Below, in pieces: positions 11,206-24,900 of a DNA stretch of 64,000 nt. The notes under the pieces were generated by a model. That model was given only the letters and a program-made list of their open reading frames with translations, was not told the origin of the DNA and ran no database searches. The DNA is from Ptiloglossa arizonensis (taxonomy: Eukaryota; Arthropoda; Insecta; Hymenoptera; Colletidae), in NCBI RefSeq assembly GCF_051014685.1, contig NW_027479304.1, positions 62,001 to 126,000 of the forward strand. Direction: 5' to 3'. Both the position numbers and the translations under genes were made by a program. Numbering within the stretch: the stretch's first letter is position 1; each line of letters starts with the position of its first letter.

Positions 11206-12780
11206 GAAATTTTGCGGATTGATCAATCCGTTCGCGAGATATGGCAGTTTGGAGATAAGAAACGCTTGAGAAACTCAAAATTTTCGCAGTTGTGATGCTC
11301 GACACGAATAACTAGGACGGCCTAGGGGAAAAGTGCGCATACCGTTGTAATCGGGCGAGTTTCTACTTTCAGATACAACAGAAATTTTGCGGATTGGTCA
11401 ATCCGTTCGCGAGATATGGCAGTTTGGAGGTAAGAAACGCTTGAGAAACTCAAAATTTTCGCAGTTCTGATGCTCGAAACGTATAACTAGAACCGCCTAG
11501 GGGAAAAGTGCGCATACCGTTGTAATCGGGCGAGTTTCTACTTTCAGATGCAACAGAAATTTTGCGGATTGATCAATCCGTTCGCGAGATATGGCAGTTT
11601 GGAGATAAGAAACGCTTGAGAAACTCAAAATTTTCGCAGTTCTGATGCTCGACACGAGTAACTAGAACGGCCTAGGGGAAAAGTGCGCATACCGTTGTAA
11701 TCGGGCGAGTTTCTACTTTCAGATGCAACAGAAATTTTGCGGATTGGTCAATCCGTTCGCGAGATATGGCAGTTTGGAGGTAAGAAACGCTTGAGAAACT
11801 CAAAATCTTCGCAGTTCTGATGCTCGAAACGAATAACTAGAGCCGCCTAGGGGAAAAGTGCGCATACCGTTGTAATCGGGCGAGTTTCTACTTTCAGATG
11901 CAACAGAAATTTTGCGGATTGATCAATCCGTTCGCGAGATATTGCAGTTTGGAGGTAAGAAACGCTTGAGGAACTCAAAATTTTCGCAGTTCTGATGCTC
12001 GACACGAATAACTAGAACGGCCAAGGGGAAAAGTGCGCATACCGTTGTAATCGGGCGAGTTTCTACTTTCAGATGCAACAGAAATTTTGCGGATTGATCA
12101 AACCGTTCGCGAGATATGGCAGTTTGGAGATAAGAAAAGCTTGAGAAACTCAAAATTTTCGCAGTTCTGGTGCACGAAACGATTGACTAGAACGGCCTAG
12201 GGGCAAAGTGCGCATACCGTTGTAATCGGGCGAGTTTCTACTTTGAGATGCAACAGAAATTTTGCGGATTGGTCGATCCGTTCGCGAGATGTGGCAGTTT
12301 GGATGTAAGAAACGCTTGAGAAACTCAAAATTTTAGCAGTTCTGATGCTCGAAACGAATAACTAGAACGGCCTAGGGGAGAAGTACGCATACCGTTGTAA
12401 TCGGGCGAGATTCTACTTTCAGATGCAACAGAAATTATGCGGATTGGTCAATCCGTTCGCGGGATATGGCAGTTTGGAGGTAAGAAACGCTTGAGAAACT
12501 CAAAATTTTCGCAGTTCTGATGCTCGAAACGACTAACTGGAACGGCCTAGGGGAAAACTACACCTACCGTTGTAATCGGGCGAGTTTCTACTTTCAGATG
12601 GCACAGAAATTTTGCGGATTGATGAATCCGTTCGCGTGATGTGGCAGTTTGGTGATAAGAAACGCTTGAGAAACTCAAAATTTTCGCAGTTCTGATGCTC
12701 GAAACGAATAACTAGAACGGCCTAGGGGAAAAGTGCGCATACCGTTGTAATCGGGCGAGTTTCTACTTTCAGATGCAACA
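10303..12780 (+). repeat. Displaced four-monomer repeat, 1750-bp offset
   Basis: The V-W-X-Y run at about 10.30-11.03 kb recurs at 12.05-12.78 kb (offset 10 monomers). One mismatch inside is 'cgcgagat' versus 'cgcgtgat' in Y. The second copy is preceded by a different monomer and is not followed by T, so the copies are embedded in different contexts. Confidence 0.85.
11031..11205 (+). repeat. T-type monomer (representative)
   Basis: This subfamily has linked changes: 'ggatttaag', 'gaaaacctc' and 'ttttcacatttctg', the last removing a CpG. I counted 23 copies, at (ggattt position, approximate) 5479, 10201, 11076, 13876, 17201, 18076, 20526, 22451, 24026, 24901, 27352, 28227, 29452, 31377, 32952, 36975, 38550, 42573, 43973, 45373, 46423, 47823 and 49923. 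Two flavours exist: 'gcgaatt...cagttt' and 'gcggatt...ccgttt', the latter mostly followed by 'gtgggcat' (the 10.7-kb-proximal and 49.9-kb contexts vary). None occurs after 50 kb. Confidence 0.85.
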
Positions 12781-15700
12781 GAAATTTTGCGGATTGGTCA
12801 ATCCGTTCGTGAGATATGGCAGTTTGGAGGTAAGAAACGCTTGAGAAACTCAAAATTTTCGCAGTTCTGATGCTCGAAACGAATAACTAGAACCGCCTAG
12901 GGGAAAAGTGCGCATACCGTTGTAATCGGGCGAGATTCTACTTTCAGATGCAACAGAAATTTTGCGGATTGATCAATCCGTTCGCGAGATATGGCAGTTT
13001 GGAGATAAGAAACGCTTGAGAAACTCAAAATTTTCGCAGTTCTGATGCTCGACACGAATAACTAGAACGGCCTAGGGGAAAAGTGCGCATACCGTTGTAA
13101 TCGGGAGAGTTTCTACTTTCAGATGCAACAGAAATTTTGCGGATTGGTCAATCCGTTCGCGAGATATGGCAGTTTGGAGGTAAGAAACGCTTGAGAAACT
13201 CAAAATTTTCGCAGTTCTGATGCTCGACACGAATAACTAGAACGGCCTAGGGGAAAAGTGCGCATACCGTTGTAATCGGGCGAGTTTCTACTTTCAGATG
13301 CAACAGAAATTTTGCGGATTGGTCAATCCGTTCGTGAGATATGGCAGTTTGGAGGTAATAAACGCTTGAGAAACTCAAAATTTTCGCAGTTCTGATGCTC
13401 GAAACGAATAACTAGAACCGCCTAGTGGAAAAGTTCGCATACCGTTGTAATCGGGCGAGTTTCTACTTTCAGATGCAACAGAAATTTTGTGGATTGATCA
13501 ATCCGTTCGCGAGATATGGCAGTTTGGAGATAAGAAACGCTTGAGAAACTCAAAATCTTCGCAGTTGTGATGCTCGACACGAATAACTAGAACGGCCTAG
13601 GGGAAAAGTGCGCATACCGTTGTAATCGGGCGAGTTTCTACTTTCAGATACAACAGAAATTTTGTGGATTGGTCAATCCGTTCGCGAGATATGGCAGTTT
13701 GGAGGTAAGAAACGCTTGAGAAACTCAAAATTTTCGCAGTTCTGATGCTCGACACGAATAACTAGAACGGCCTAGGGGAAAAGTGCGCATACCGTTGTAA
13801 TCGGGCGAGTTTCTACTTTCAGATGCAACAGAAATTTTGCGGATTGGTCAATCTGTTCGCGAGATATGGCCGTTTGGATTTAAGAAACGCTTGAAAACCT
13901 CAAAATTTTCACATTTCTGATGCTCGAAACGAATAACTAGAACCGCCTAGGGGAAAAGTGGGCATACCGTTGTAATCGGGCGAGTTTCTACTTTCAGATG
14001 CAACAGAAATTTTGCGGATTGATCAAACCGTTCGCGAGATATGGCAGTTTGGAGATAAGAAAAGCTTGAGAAACTCAAAATTTTCGCAGTTCTGGTGCAC
14101 GAAACGATTGACTAGAACGGCCTAGGGGCAAAGTGCGCATACCGTTGTAATCGGGCGAGTTTCTACTTTGAGATGCAACAGAAATTTTGCGGATTGGTCG
14201 ATCCGTTCGCGAGATGTGGCAGTTTGGATGTAAGAAACGCTTGAGAAACTCAAAATTTTAGCAGTTCTGATGCTCGAAACGAATAACTAGAACGGCCTAG
14301 GGGAAAAGTGCGCATACCGTTGTAATCGGGCGAGTTTCTACTTTCAGATGCAACAGAAATTTTGCGGATTGGTCAATCCGTTCGTGAGATATGGCAGTTT
14401 GGAGGTAATAAACGCTTGAGAAACTCAAAATTTTCGCAGTACTGATGCTCGAAACGAATAACTAGAACAGCCTAGTGGAAAAGTGGGCATACCGTTGTAA
14501 TCGGGCGAGTTTCTACTTTCAGATGCAACAGAAATTTTGCGGATTGATCAAACCGTTCGCGAGATATGGCAGTTTGGAGATAAGAAAAGCTTGAGAAACT
14601 CAAAATTTTCGCAGTTCTGGTGCACGAAACGATTGACTAGAACGGCCTAGGGGCAAAGTGCGCATACCGTTGTAATCGGGCGAGTTTCTACTTTGAGATG
14701 CAACAGAAATTTTGCGGATTGGTCGATCCGTTCGCGAGATGTGGCAGTTTGGATGTAAGAAACGCTTGAGAAACTCAAAATTTTAGCAGTTCTGATGCTC
14801 GAAACGAATAACTAGAACGGCCTAGGGGAAAAGTGCGCATACCGTTGTAATCGGGCGAGTTTCTACTTTCAGATGCAACAGAAATTTTGCGGATTGGTCA
14901 ATCCGTTCGTGAGATATGGCAGTTTGGAGGTAATAAACGCTTGAGAAACTCAAAATTTTCGCAGTTCTGATGCTCGAAACGAATAACTAGAACAGCCTAG
15001 TGGAAAAGTTCGCATACCGTTGTAATCGGGCGAGTTTCTACTTTCAGATACAACAGAAATTTTGTGGATTGGTCAATCCGTTCGCGAGATATGGCAGTTT
15101 GGAGGTAAGAAACGCTTGAGAAACTCAAAATTTTCGCAGTTCTGATGCTCGACACGAATAACTAGAACGGCCTAGGGGAAAAGGGCGCATACCGTTGTAA
15201 TCGGGCGAGTTTCTACTTTCAGATGCAACAGAAATTTTGCGGATTGGTCAATCCGTTCGCGAGATATGGCCGTTTGGAGGTAAGAAACGCTTGAGAAACT
15301 CAAAATCTTCGCAGTTCTGATGCTCGAAACGAATAACTAGAGCCGCCTAGGGGAAAAGTGCGCATACCGTTGTAATCGGGCGAGTTTCTACTTTCAGATG
15401 CAACAGAAATTTTGCGGATTGATCAATCCGTTCGCGAGATATTGCAGTTTGGAGGTAAGAAACGCTTGAGGAACTCAAAATTTTCGCAGTTCTGATGCTC
15501 GACACGAATAACTAGAACGGCCAAGGGGAAAAGTGCGCATACCGTTGTAATCGGGCGAGTTTCTACTTTCAGATGCAACAGAAATTTTGCGGATTGATGA
15601 ATCCGTTCGCGAGATGTGGCAGTTTGGTGATAAGAAACGCTTGAGAAACTCAAAATTTTCGCAGTTCTGATGCTCGAAACGAATAACTAGAACGGCCTAG

Positions 15701-18700
15701 GGGAAAAGTGCGCATACCGTTGTAATCGGGCGAGTTTCTACTTTCAGATGCAACAGAAATTTTGCGGATTGATCAATCCGTTCGCGAGATATGGCAGTTT
15801 GGAGATAAGAAACGCTTGAGAAACTCAAAATTTTCGCAGTTGTGATGCTCGACACGAATAACTAGGACGGCCTAGGGGAAAAGTGCGCATACCGTTGTAA
15901 TCGGGCGAGTTTCTACTTTCAGATACAACAGAAATTTTGCGGATTGGTCAATCCGTTCGCGAGATATGGCAGTTTGGATGTAAGAAACGCTTGAGAAACT
16001 CAAAATTTTCGCAGTTCTGATGCTCGACACGAATAACTAGAACGGCCAAGGGGAAAAGTGCGCATACCGTTGTAATCGGGCGAGTTTCTACTTTAAGATG
16101 CAACAGAAATTTTGCGGATTGGTCAATCCGTTCGTGAGATATGGCAGTTTGGAGGTAAGAAACGCTTGAGAAACTCAAAATTTTCGCAGTTCTGATGCTC
16201 GAAACGAATAACTAGAACCGCCTAGGGGAAAAGTGCGCATACCGTTGTAATCGGGCGAGATTCTACTTTCAGATGCAACAGAAATTTTGCGGATTGATCA
16301 ATCCGTTCGCGAGATATGGCAGTTTGGAGATAAGAAACGCTTGAGAAACTCAAAATTTTCGCAGTTCTGATGCTCGACACGAATAACTAGAACGGCCTAG
16401 GGGAAAAGTGCGCATACCGTTGTAATCGGGAGAGTTTCTACTTTCAGATGCAACAGAAATTTTGCGGATTGGTCAATCCGTTCGCGAGATATGGCAGTTT
16501 GGAGGTAAGAAACGCTTGAGAAACTCAAAATTTTCGCAGTTCTGATGCTCGACACGAATAACTAGAACGGCCTAGGGGAAAAGTGCGCATACCGTTGTAA
16601 TCGGGCGAGTTTCTACTTTCAGATGCAACAGAAATTTTGCGGATTGATCAATCCGTTCGTGAGATATGGCAGTTTGGAGGTAATAAACGCTTGAGAAACT
16701 CAAAATTTTCGCAGTTCTGATGCTCGAAACGAATAACTAGAACCGCCTAGTGGAAAAGTTCGCATACCGTTGTAATCGGGCGAGTTTCTACTTTCAGATG
16801 CAACAGAAATTTTGTGGATTGATCAATCCGTTCGCGAGATATGGCAGTTTGGAGATAAGAAACGCTTGAGAAACTCAAAATCTTCGCAGTTGTGATGCTC
16901 GACACGAATAACTAGAACGGCCTAGGGGAAAAGTGCGCATACCGTTGTAATCGGGCGAGTTTCTACTTTCAGATACAACAGAAATTTTGTGGATTGGTCA
17001 ATCCGTTCGCGAGATATGGCAGTTTGGAGGTAAGAAACGCTTGAGAAACTCAAAATTTTCGCAGTTCTGATGCTCGACACGAATAACTAGAACGGCCTAG
17101 GGGAAAAGTGCGCATACCGTTGTAATCGGGCGAGTTTCTACTTTCAGATGCAACAGAAATTTTGCGGATTGGTCAATCCGTTCGCGAGATATGGCCGTTT
17201 GGATTTAAGAAACGCTTGAAAACCTCAAAATTTTCACATTTCTGATGCTCGAAACGAATAACTAGAACCGCCTAGGGGAAAAGTGGGCATACCGTTGTAA
17301 TCGGGCGAGTTTCTACTTTCAGATGCAACAGAAATTTTGCGGATTGATCAAACCGTTCGCGAGATATGGCAGTTTGGAGATAAGAAAAGCTTGAGAAACT
17401 CAAAATTTTCGCAGTTCTGGTGCACGAAACGATTGACTAGAACGGCCTAGGGGCAAAGTGCGCATACCGTTGTAATCGGGCGAGTTTCTACTTTGAGATG
17501 CAACAGAAATTTTGCGGATTGGTCGATCCGTTCGCGAGATGTGGCAGTTTGGATGTAAGAAACGCTTGAGAAACTCAAAATTTTAGCAGTTCTGATGCTC
17601 GAAACGAATAACTAGAACGGCCTAGGGGAAAAGTGCGCATACCGTTGTAATCGGGCGAGTTTCTACTTTCAGATGCAACAGAAATTTTGCGGATTGGTCA
17701 ATCCGTTCGTGAGATATGGCAGTTTGGAGGTAATAAACGCTTGAGAAACTCAAAATTTTCGCAGTTCTGATGCTCGAAACGAATAACTAGAACGGCCTAG
17801 GGGAGAAGTACGCATACCGTTGTAATCGGGCGAGATTCTACTTTCAGATGCAACAGAAATTATGCGGATTGGTCAATCCGTTCGCGGGATATGGCAGTTT
17901 GGAGGTAAGAAACGCTTGAGAAACTCAAAATTTTCGCAGTTCTGATGCTCGAAACGAATAACTAGAACGGCCTAGGGGAAAAGTGCGCATACCGTTGTAA
18001 TCGGGCGAGTTTCTACTTTCAGATGCAACAGAAATTTTGCGAATTGGTCAATCCGTTCGCGAGATATGGCAGTTTGGATTTAAGAAACGCTTGAAAACCT
18101 CAAAATTTTCACATTTCTGATGCTCGAAACGAATAACTAGAACCGCCTAGGGGAAAAGTGCGCATACCGTTGTAATCGGGCGAGTTTCTACTTTCAGATG
18201 CAACAGAAATTTTGCGGATTGATCAATCCGTTCGCGAGATATGGCAGTTTGGAGATAAGAAACGCTTGAGAAACTCAAAATTTTCGCAGTTGTGATGCTC
18301 GACACGAATAACTAGGACGGCCTAGGGGAAAAGTGCGCATTCCGTTGTAATCGGGCGAGTTTCTACTTTCAGATACAACAGAAATTTTGCGGATTGGTCA
18401 ATCCGTTCGCGAGATATGGCAGTTTGGATGTAAGAAACGCTTGAGAAACTCAAAATTTTCGCAGTTCTGATGCTCGACACGAATAACTAGAACGGCCAAG
18501 GGGAAAAGTGCGCATACCGTTGTAATCGGGCGAGTTTCTACTTTAAGATGCAACAGAAATTTTGCGGATTGGTCAATCCGTTCGTGAGATATGGCAGTTT
18601 GGAGGTAAGAAACGCTTGAGAAACTCAAAATTTTCGCAGTTCTGATGCTCGAAACGAATAACTAGAACCGCCTAGGGGAAAAGTGCGCATACCGTTGTAA

Positions 18701-18944
18701 TCGGGCGAGATTCTACTTTCAGATGCAACAGAAATTTTGCGGATTGATCAATCCGTTCGCGAGATATGGCAGTTTGGAGATAAGAAACGCTTGAGAAACT
18801 CAAAATTTTCGCAGTTCTGATGCTCGACACGAATAACTAGAACGGCCTAGGGGAAAAGTGCGCATACCGTTGTAATCGGGAGAGTTTCTACTTTCAGATG
18901 CAACAGAAATTTTGCGGATTGGTCAATCCGTTCGCGAGATATGG
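12295..18944 (+). repeat. 38-monomer higher-order block, copy 1 (6650 bp)
   Basis: The block starts within a W monomer ('ttttagcag') and is followed directly by its second copy. It has internal structure. About 12.77-14.47 kb matches 16.10-17.79 kb at 3325 bp (19 monomers, half the block). A V-W-'ggaggtaata' trio is doubled at about 13.95-15.01 kb (525 bp). About 15.72-16.50 kb matches 18.17-18.95 kb at 2450 bp. Private differences from copy 2 include 'atctgttcg' near 13853 and 'gcagtactg' near 14451. Confidence 0.85.
18340..18356 (+). promoter_or_regulatory. CENP-B-box-like 17-mer, 8 of 9 core positions
   Basis: Same TCCG form as at 144-160, produced by a single A to T change. The duplicate copy of this monomer 6825 bp downstream (near 25165) keeps the ordinary ACCG form, so the change is private to one copy and recent. 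Confidence 0.35.
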
Positions 18945-21900
18945 CAGTTTGGATGTAAGAAACGCTTGAGAAACTCAAAATTTTAGCAGTTCTGATGCTC
19001 GAAACGAATAACTAGAACGGCCTAGGGGAGAAGTACGCATACCGTTGTAATCGGGCGAGATTCTACTTTCAGATGCAACAGAAATTATGCGGATTGGTCA
19101 ATCCGTTCGCGGGATATGGCAGTTTGGAGGTAAGAAACGCTTGAGAAACTCAAAATTTTCGCAGTTCTGATGCTCGAAACGACTAACTGGAACGGCCTAG
19201 GGGAAAACTACACCTACCGTTGTAATCGGGCGAGTTTCTACTTTCAGATGGCACAGAAATTTTGCGGATTGATGAATCCGTTCGCGTGATGTGGCAGTTT
19301 GGTGATAAGAAACGCTTGAGAAACTCAAAATTTTCGCAGTTCTGATGCTCGAAACGAATAACTAGAACGGCCTAGGGGAAAAGTGCGCATACCGTTGTAA
19401 TCGGGCGAGTTTCTACTTTCAGATGCAACAGAAATTTTGCGGATTGGTCAATCCGTTCGTGAGATATGGCAGTTTGGAGGTAAGAAACGCTTGAGAAACT
19501 CAAAATTTTCGCAGTTCTGATGCTCGAAACGAATAACTAGAACCGCCTAGGGGAAAAGTGCGCATACCGTTGTAATCGGGCGAGATTCTACTTTCAGATG
19601 CAACAGAAATTTTGCGGATTGATCAATCCGTTCGCGAGATATGGCAGTTTGGAGATAAGAAACGCTTGAGAAACTCAAAATTTTCGCAGTTCTGATGCTC
19701 GACACGAATAACTAGAACGGCCTAGGGGAAAAGTGCGCATACCGTTGTAATCGGGAGAGTTTCTACTTTCAGATGCAACAGAAATTTTGCGGATTGGTCA
19801 ATCCGTTCGCGAGATATGGCAGTTTGGAGGTAAGAAACGCTTGAGAAACTCAAAATTTTCGCAGTTCTGATGCTCGACACGAATAACTAGAACGGCCTAG
19901 GGGAAAAGTGCGCATACCGTTGTAATCGGGCGAGTTTCTACTTTCAGATGCAACAGAAATTTTGCGGATTGGTCAATCCGTTCGTGAGATATGGCAGTTT
20001 GGAGGTAATAAACGCTTGAGAAACTCAAAATTTTCGCAGTTCTGATGCTCGAAACGAATAACTAGAACCGCCTAGTGGAAAAGTTCGCATACCGTTGTAA
20101 TCGGGCGAGTTTCTACTTTCAGATGCAACAGAAATTTTGTGGATTGATCAATCCGTTCGCGAGATATGGCAGTTTGGAGATAAGAAACGCTTGAGAAACT
20201 CAAAATCTTCGCAGTTGTGATGCTCGACACGAATAACTAGAACGGCCTAGGGGAAAAGTGCGCATACCGTTGTAATCGGGCGAGTTTCTACTTTCAGATA
20301 CAACAGAAATTTTGTGGATTGGTCAATCCGTTCGCGAGATATGGCAGTTTGGAGGTAAGAAACGCTTGAGAAACTCAAAATTTTCGCAGTTCTGATGCTC
20401 GACACGAATAACTAGAACGGCCTAGGGGAAAAGTGCGCATACCGTTGTAATCGGGCGAGTTTCTACTTTCAGATGCAACAGAAATTTTGCGGATTGGTCA
20501 ATCCGTTCGCGAGATATGGCCGTTTGGATTTAAGAAACGCTTGAAAACCTCAAAATTTTCACATTTCTGATGCTCGAAACGAATAACTAGAACCGCCTAG
20601 GGGAAAAGTGGGCATACCGTTGTAATCGGGCGAGTTTCTACTTTCAGATGCAACAGAAATTTTGCGGATTGATCAAACCGTTCGCGAGATATGGCAGTTT
20701 GGAGATAAGAAAAGCTTGAGAAACTCAAAATTTTCGCAGTTCTGGTGCACGAAACGATTGACTAGAACGGCCTAGGGGCAAAGTGCGCATACCGTTGTAA
20801 TCGGGCGAGTTTCTACTTTGAGATGCAACAGAAATTTTGCGGATTGGTCGATCCGTTCGCGAGATGTGGCAGTTTGGATGTAAGAAACGCTTGAGAAACT
20901 CAAAATTTTAGCAGTTCTGATGCTCGAAACGAATAACTAGAACGGCCTAGGGGAAAAGTGCGCATACCGTTGTAATCGGGCGAGTTTCTACTTTCAGATG
21001 CAACAGAAATTTTGCGGATTGGTCAATCCGTTCGTGAGATATGGCAGTTTGGAGGTAATAAACGCTTGAGAAACTCAAAATTTTCGCAGTTCTGATGCTC
21101 GAAACGAATAACTAGAACAGCCTAGTGGAAAAGTGGGCATACCGTTGTAATCGGGCGAGTTTCTACTTTCAGATGCAACAGAAATTTTGCGGATTGATCA
21201 AACCGTTCGCGAGATATGGCAGTTTGGAGATAAGAAAAGCTTGAGAAACTCAAAATTTTCGCAGTTCTGGTGCACGAAACGATTGACTAGAACGGCCTAG
21301 GGGCAAAGTGCGCATACCGTTGTAATCGGGCGAGTTTCTACTTTGAGATGCAACAGAAATTTTGCGGATTGGTCGATCCGTTCGCGAGATGTGGCAGTTT
21401 GGATGTAAGAAACGCTTGAGAAACTCAAAATTTTAGCAGTTCTGATGCTCGAAACGAATAACTAGAACGGCCTAGGGGAAAAGTGCGCATACCGTTGTAA
21501 TCGGGCGAGTTTCTACTTTCAGATGCAACAGAAATTTTGCGGATTGGTCAATCCGTTCGTGAGATATGGCAGTTTGGAGGTAATAAACGCTTGAGAAACT
21601 CAAAATTTTCGCAGTTCTGATGCTCGAAACGAATAACTAGAACAGCCTAGTGGAAAAGTTCGCATACCGTTGTAATCGGGCGAGTTTCTACTTTCAGATA
21701 CAACAGAAATTTTGTGGATTGGTCAATCCGTTGGCGAGATATGGCAGTTTGGAGGTAAGAAACGCTTGAGAAACTCAAAATTTTCGCAGTTCTGATGCTC
21801 GACACGAATAACTAGAACGGCCTAGGGGAAAAGGGCGCATACCGTTGTAATCGGGCGAGTTTCTACTTTCAGATGCAACAGAAATTTTGCGGATTGGTCA

Positions 21901-24900
21901 ATCCGTTCGCGAGATATGGCCGTTTGGAGGTAAGAAACGCTTGAGAAACTCAAAATCTTCGCAGTTCTGATGCTCGAAACGAATAACTAGAGCCGCCTAG
22001 GGGAAAAGTGCGCATACCGTTGTAATCGGGCGAGTTTCTACTTTCAGATGCAACAGAAATTTTGCGGATTGATCAATCCGTTCGCGAGATATTGCAGTTT
22101 GGAGGTAAGAAACGCTTGAGGAACTCAAAATTTTCGCAGTTCTGATGCTCGACACGAATAACTAGAACGGCCAAGGGGAAAAGTGCGCATACCGTTGTAA
22201 TCGGGCGAGTTTCTACTTTCAGATGCAACAGAAATTTTGCGGATTGATGAATCCGTTCGCGAGATGTGGCAGTTTGGTGATAAGAAACGCTTGAGAAACT
22301 CAAAATTTTCGCAGTTCTGATGCTCGAAACGAATAACTAGAACGGCCTAGGGGAAAAGTGCGCATACCGTTGTAATCGGGCGAGTTTCTACTTTCAGATG
22401 CAACAGAAATTTTGCGAATTGGTCAATCCGTTCGCGAGATATGGCAGTTTGGATTTAAGAAACGCTTGAAAACCTCAAAATTTTCACATTTCTGATGCTC
22501 GAAACGAATAACTAGAACCGCCTAGGGGAAAAGTGCGCATACCGTTGTAATCGGGCGAGTTTCTACTTTCAGATGCAACAGAAATTTTGCGGATTGATCA
22601 ATCCGTTCGCGAGATATGGCAGTTTGGAGATAAGAAACGCTTGAGAAACTCAAAATTTTCGCAGTTGTGATGCTCGACACGAATAACTAGGACGGCCTAG
22701 GGGAAAAGTGCGCATACCGTTGTAATCGGGCGAGTTTCTACTTTCAGATACAACAGAAATTTTGCGGATTGGTCAATCCGTTCGCGAGATATGGCAGTTT
22801 GGATGTAAGAAACGCTTGAGAAACTCAAAATTTTCGCAGTTCTGATGCTCGACACGAATAACTAGAACGGCCAAGGGGAAAAGTGCGCATACCGTTGTAA
22901 TCGGGCGAGTTTCTACTTTAAGATGCAACAGAAATTTTGCGGATTGGTCAATCCGTTCGTGAGATATGGCAGTTTGGAGGTAAGAAACGCTTGAGAAACT
23001 CAAAATTTTCGCAGTTCTGATGCTCGAAACGAATAACTAGAACCGCCTAGGGGAAAAGTGCGCATACCGTTGTAATCGGGCGAGATTCTACTTTCAGATG
23101 CAACAGAAATTTTGCGGATTGATCAATCCGTTCGCGAGATATGGCAGTTTGGAGATAAGAAACGCTTGAGAAGCTCAAAATTTTCGCAGTTCTGATGCTC
23201 GACACGAATAACTAGAACGGCCTAGGGGAAAAGTGCGCATACCGTTGTAATCGGGAGAGTTTCTACTTTCAGATGCAACAGAAATTTTGCGGATTGGTCA
23301 ATCCGTTCGCGAGATATGGCAGTTTGGAGGTAAGAAACGCTTGAGAAACTCAAAATTTTCGCAGTTCTGATGCTCGACACGAATAACTAGAACGGCCTAG
23401 GGGAAAAGTGCGCATACCGTTGTAATCGGGCGAGTTTCTACTTTCAGATGCAACAGAAATTTTGCGGATTGATCAATCCGTTCGTGAGATATGGCAGTTT
23501 GGAGGTAATAAACGCTTGAGAAACTCAAAATTTTCGCAGTTCTGATGCTCGAAACGAATAACTAGAACCGCCTAGTGGAAAAGTTCGCATACCGTTGTAA
23601 TCGGGCGAGTTTCTACTTTCAGATGCAACAGAAATTTTGTGGATTGATCAATCCGTTCGCGAGATATGGCAGTTTGGAGATAAGAAACGCTTGAGAAACT
23701 CAAAATCTTCGCAGTTGTGATGCTCGACACGAATAACTAGAACGGCCTAGGGGAAAAGTGCGCATACCGTTGTAATCGGGCGAGTTTCTACTTTCAGATA
23801 CAACAGAAATTTTGTGGATTGGTCAATCCGTTCGCGAGATATGGCAGTTTGGAGGTAAGAAACGCTTGAGAAACTCAAAATTTTCGCAGTTCTGATGCTC
23901 GACACGAATAACTAGAACGGCCTAGGGGAAAAGTGCGCATACCGTTGTAATCGGGCGAGTTTCTACTTTCAGATGCAACAGAAATTTTGCGGATTGGTCA
24001 ATCCGTTCGCGAGATATGGCCGTTTGGATTTAAGAAACGCTTGAAAACCTCAAAATTTTCACATTTCTGATGCTCGAAACGAATAACTAGAACCGCCTAG
24101 GGGAAAAGTGGGCATACCGTTGTAATCGGGCGAGTTTCTACTTTCAGATGCAACAGAAATTTTGCGGATTGATCAAACCGTTCGCGAGATATGGCAGTTT
24201 GGAGATAAGAAAAGCTTGAGAAACTCAAAATTTTCGCAGTTCTGGTGCACGAAACGATTGACTAGAACGGCCTAGGGGCAAAGTGCGCATACCGTTGTAA
24301 TCGGGCGAGTTTCTACTTTGAGATGCAACAGAAATTTTGCGGATTGGTCGATCCGTTCGCGAGATGTGGCAGTTTGGATGTAAGAAACGCTTGAGAAACT
24401 CAAAATTTTAGCAGTTCTGATGCTCGAAACGAATAACTAGAACGGCCTAGGGGAAAAGTGCGCATACCGTTGTAATCGGGCGAGTTTCTACTTTCAGATG
24501 CAACAGAAATTTTGCGGATTGGTCAATCCGTTCGTGAGATATGGCAGTTTGGAGGTAATAAACGCTTGAGAAACTCAAAATTTTCGCAGTTCTGATGCTC
24601 GAAACGAATAACTAGAACGGCCTAGGGGAGAAGTACGCATACCGTTGTAATCGGGCGAGATTCTACTTTCAGATGCAACAGAAATTATGCGGATTGGTCA
24701 ATCCGTTCGCGGGATATGGCAGTTTGGAGGTAAGAAACGCTTGAGAAACTCAAAATTTTCGCAGTTCTGATGCTCGAAACGAATAACTAGAACGGCCTAG
24801 GGGAAAAGTGCGCATACCGTTGTAATCGGGCGAGTTTCTACTTTCAGATGCAACAGAAATTTTGCGAATTGGTCAATCCGTTCGCGAGATATGGCAGTTT

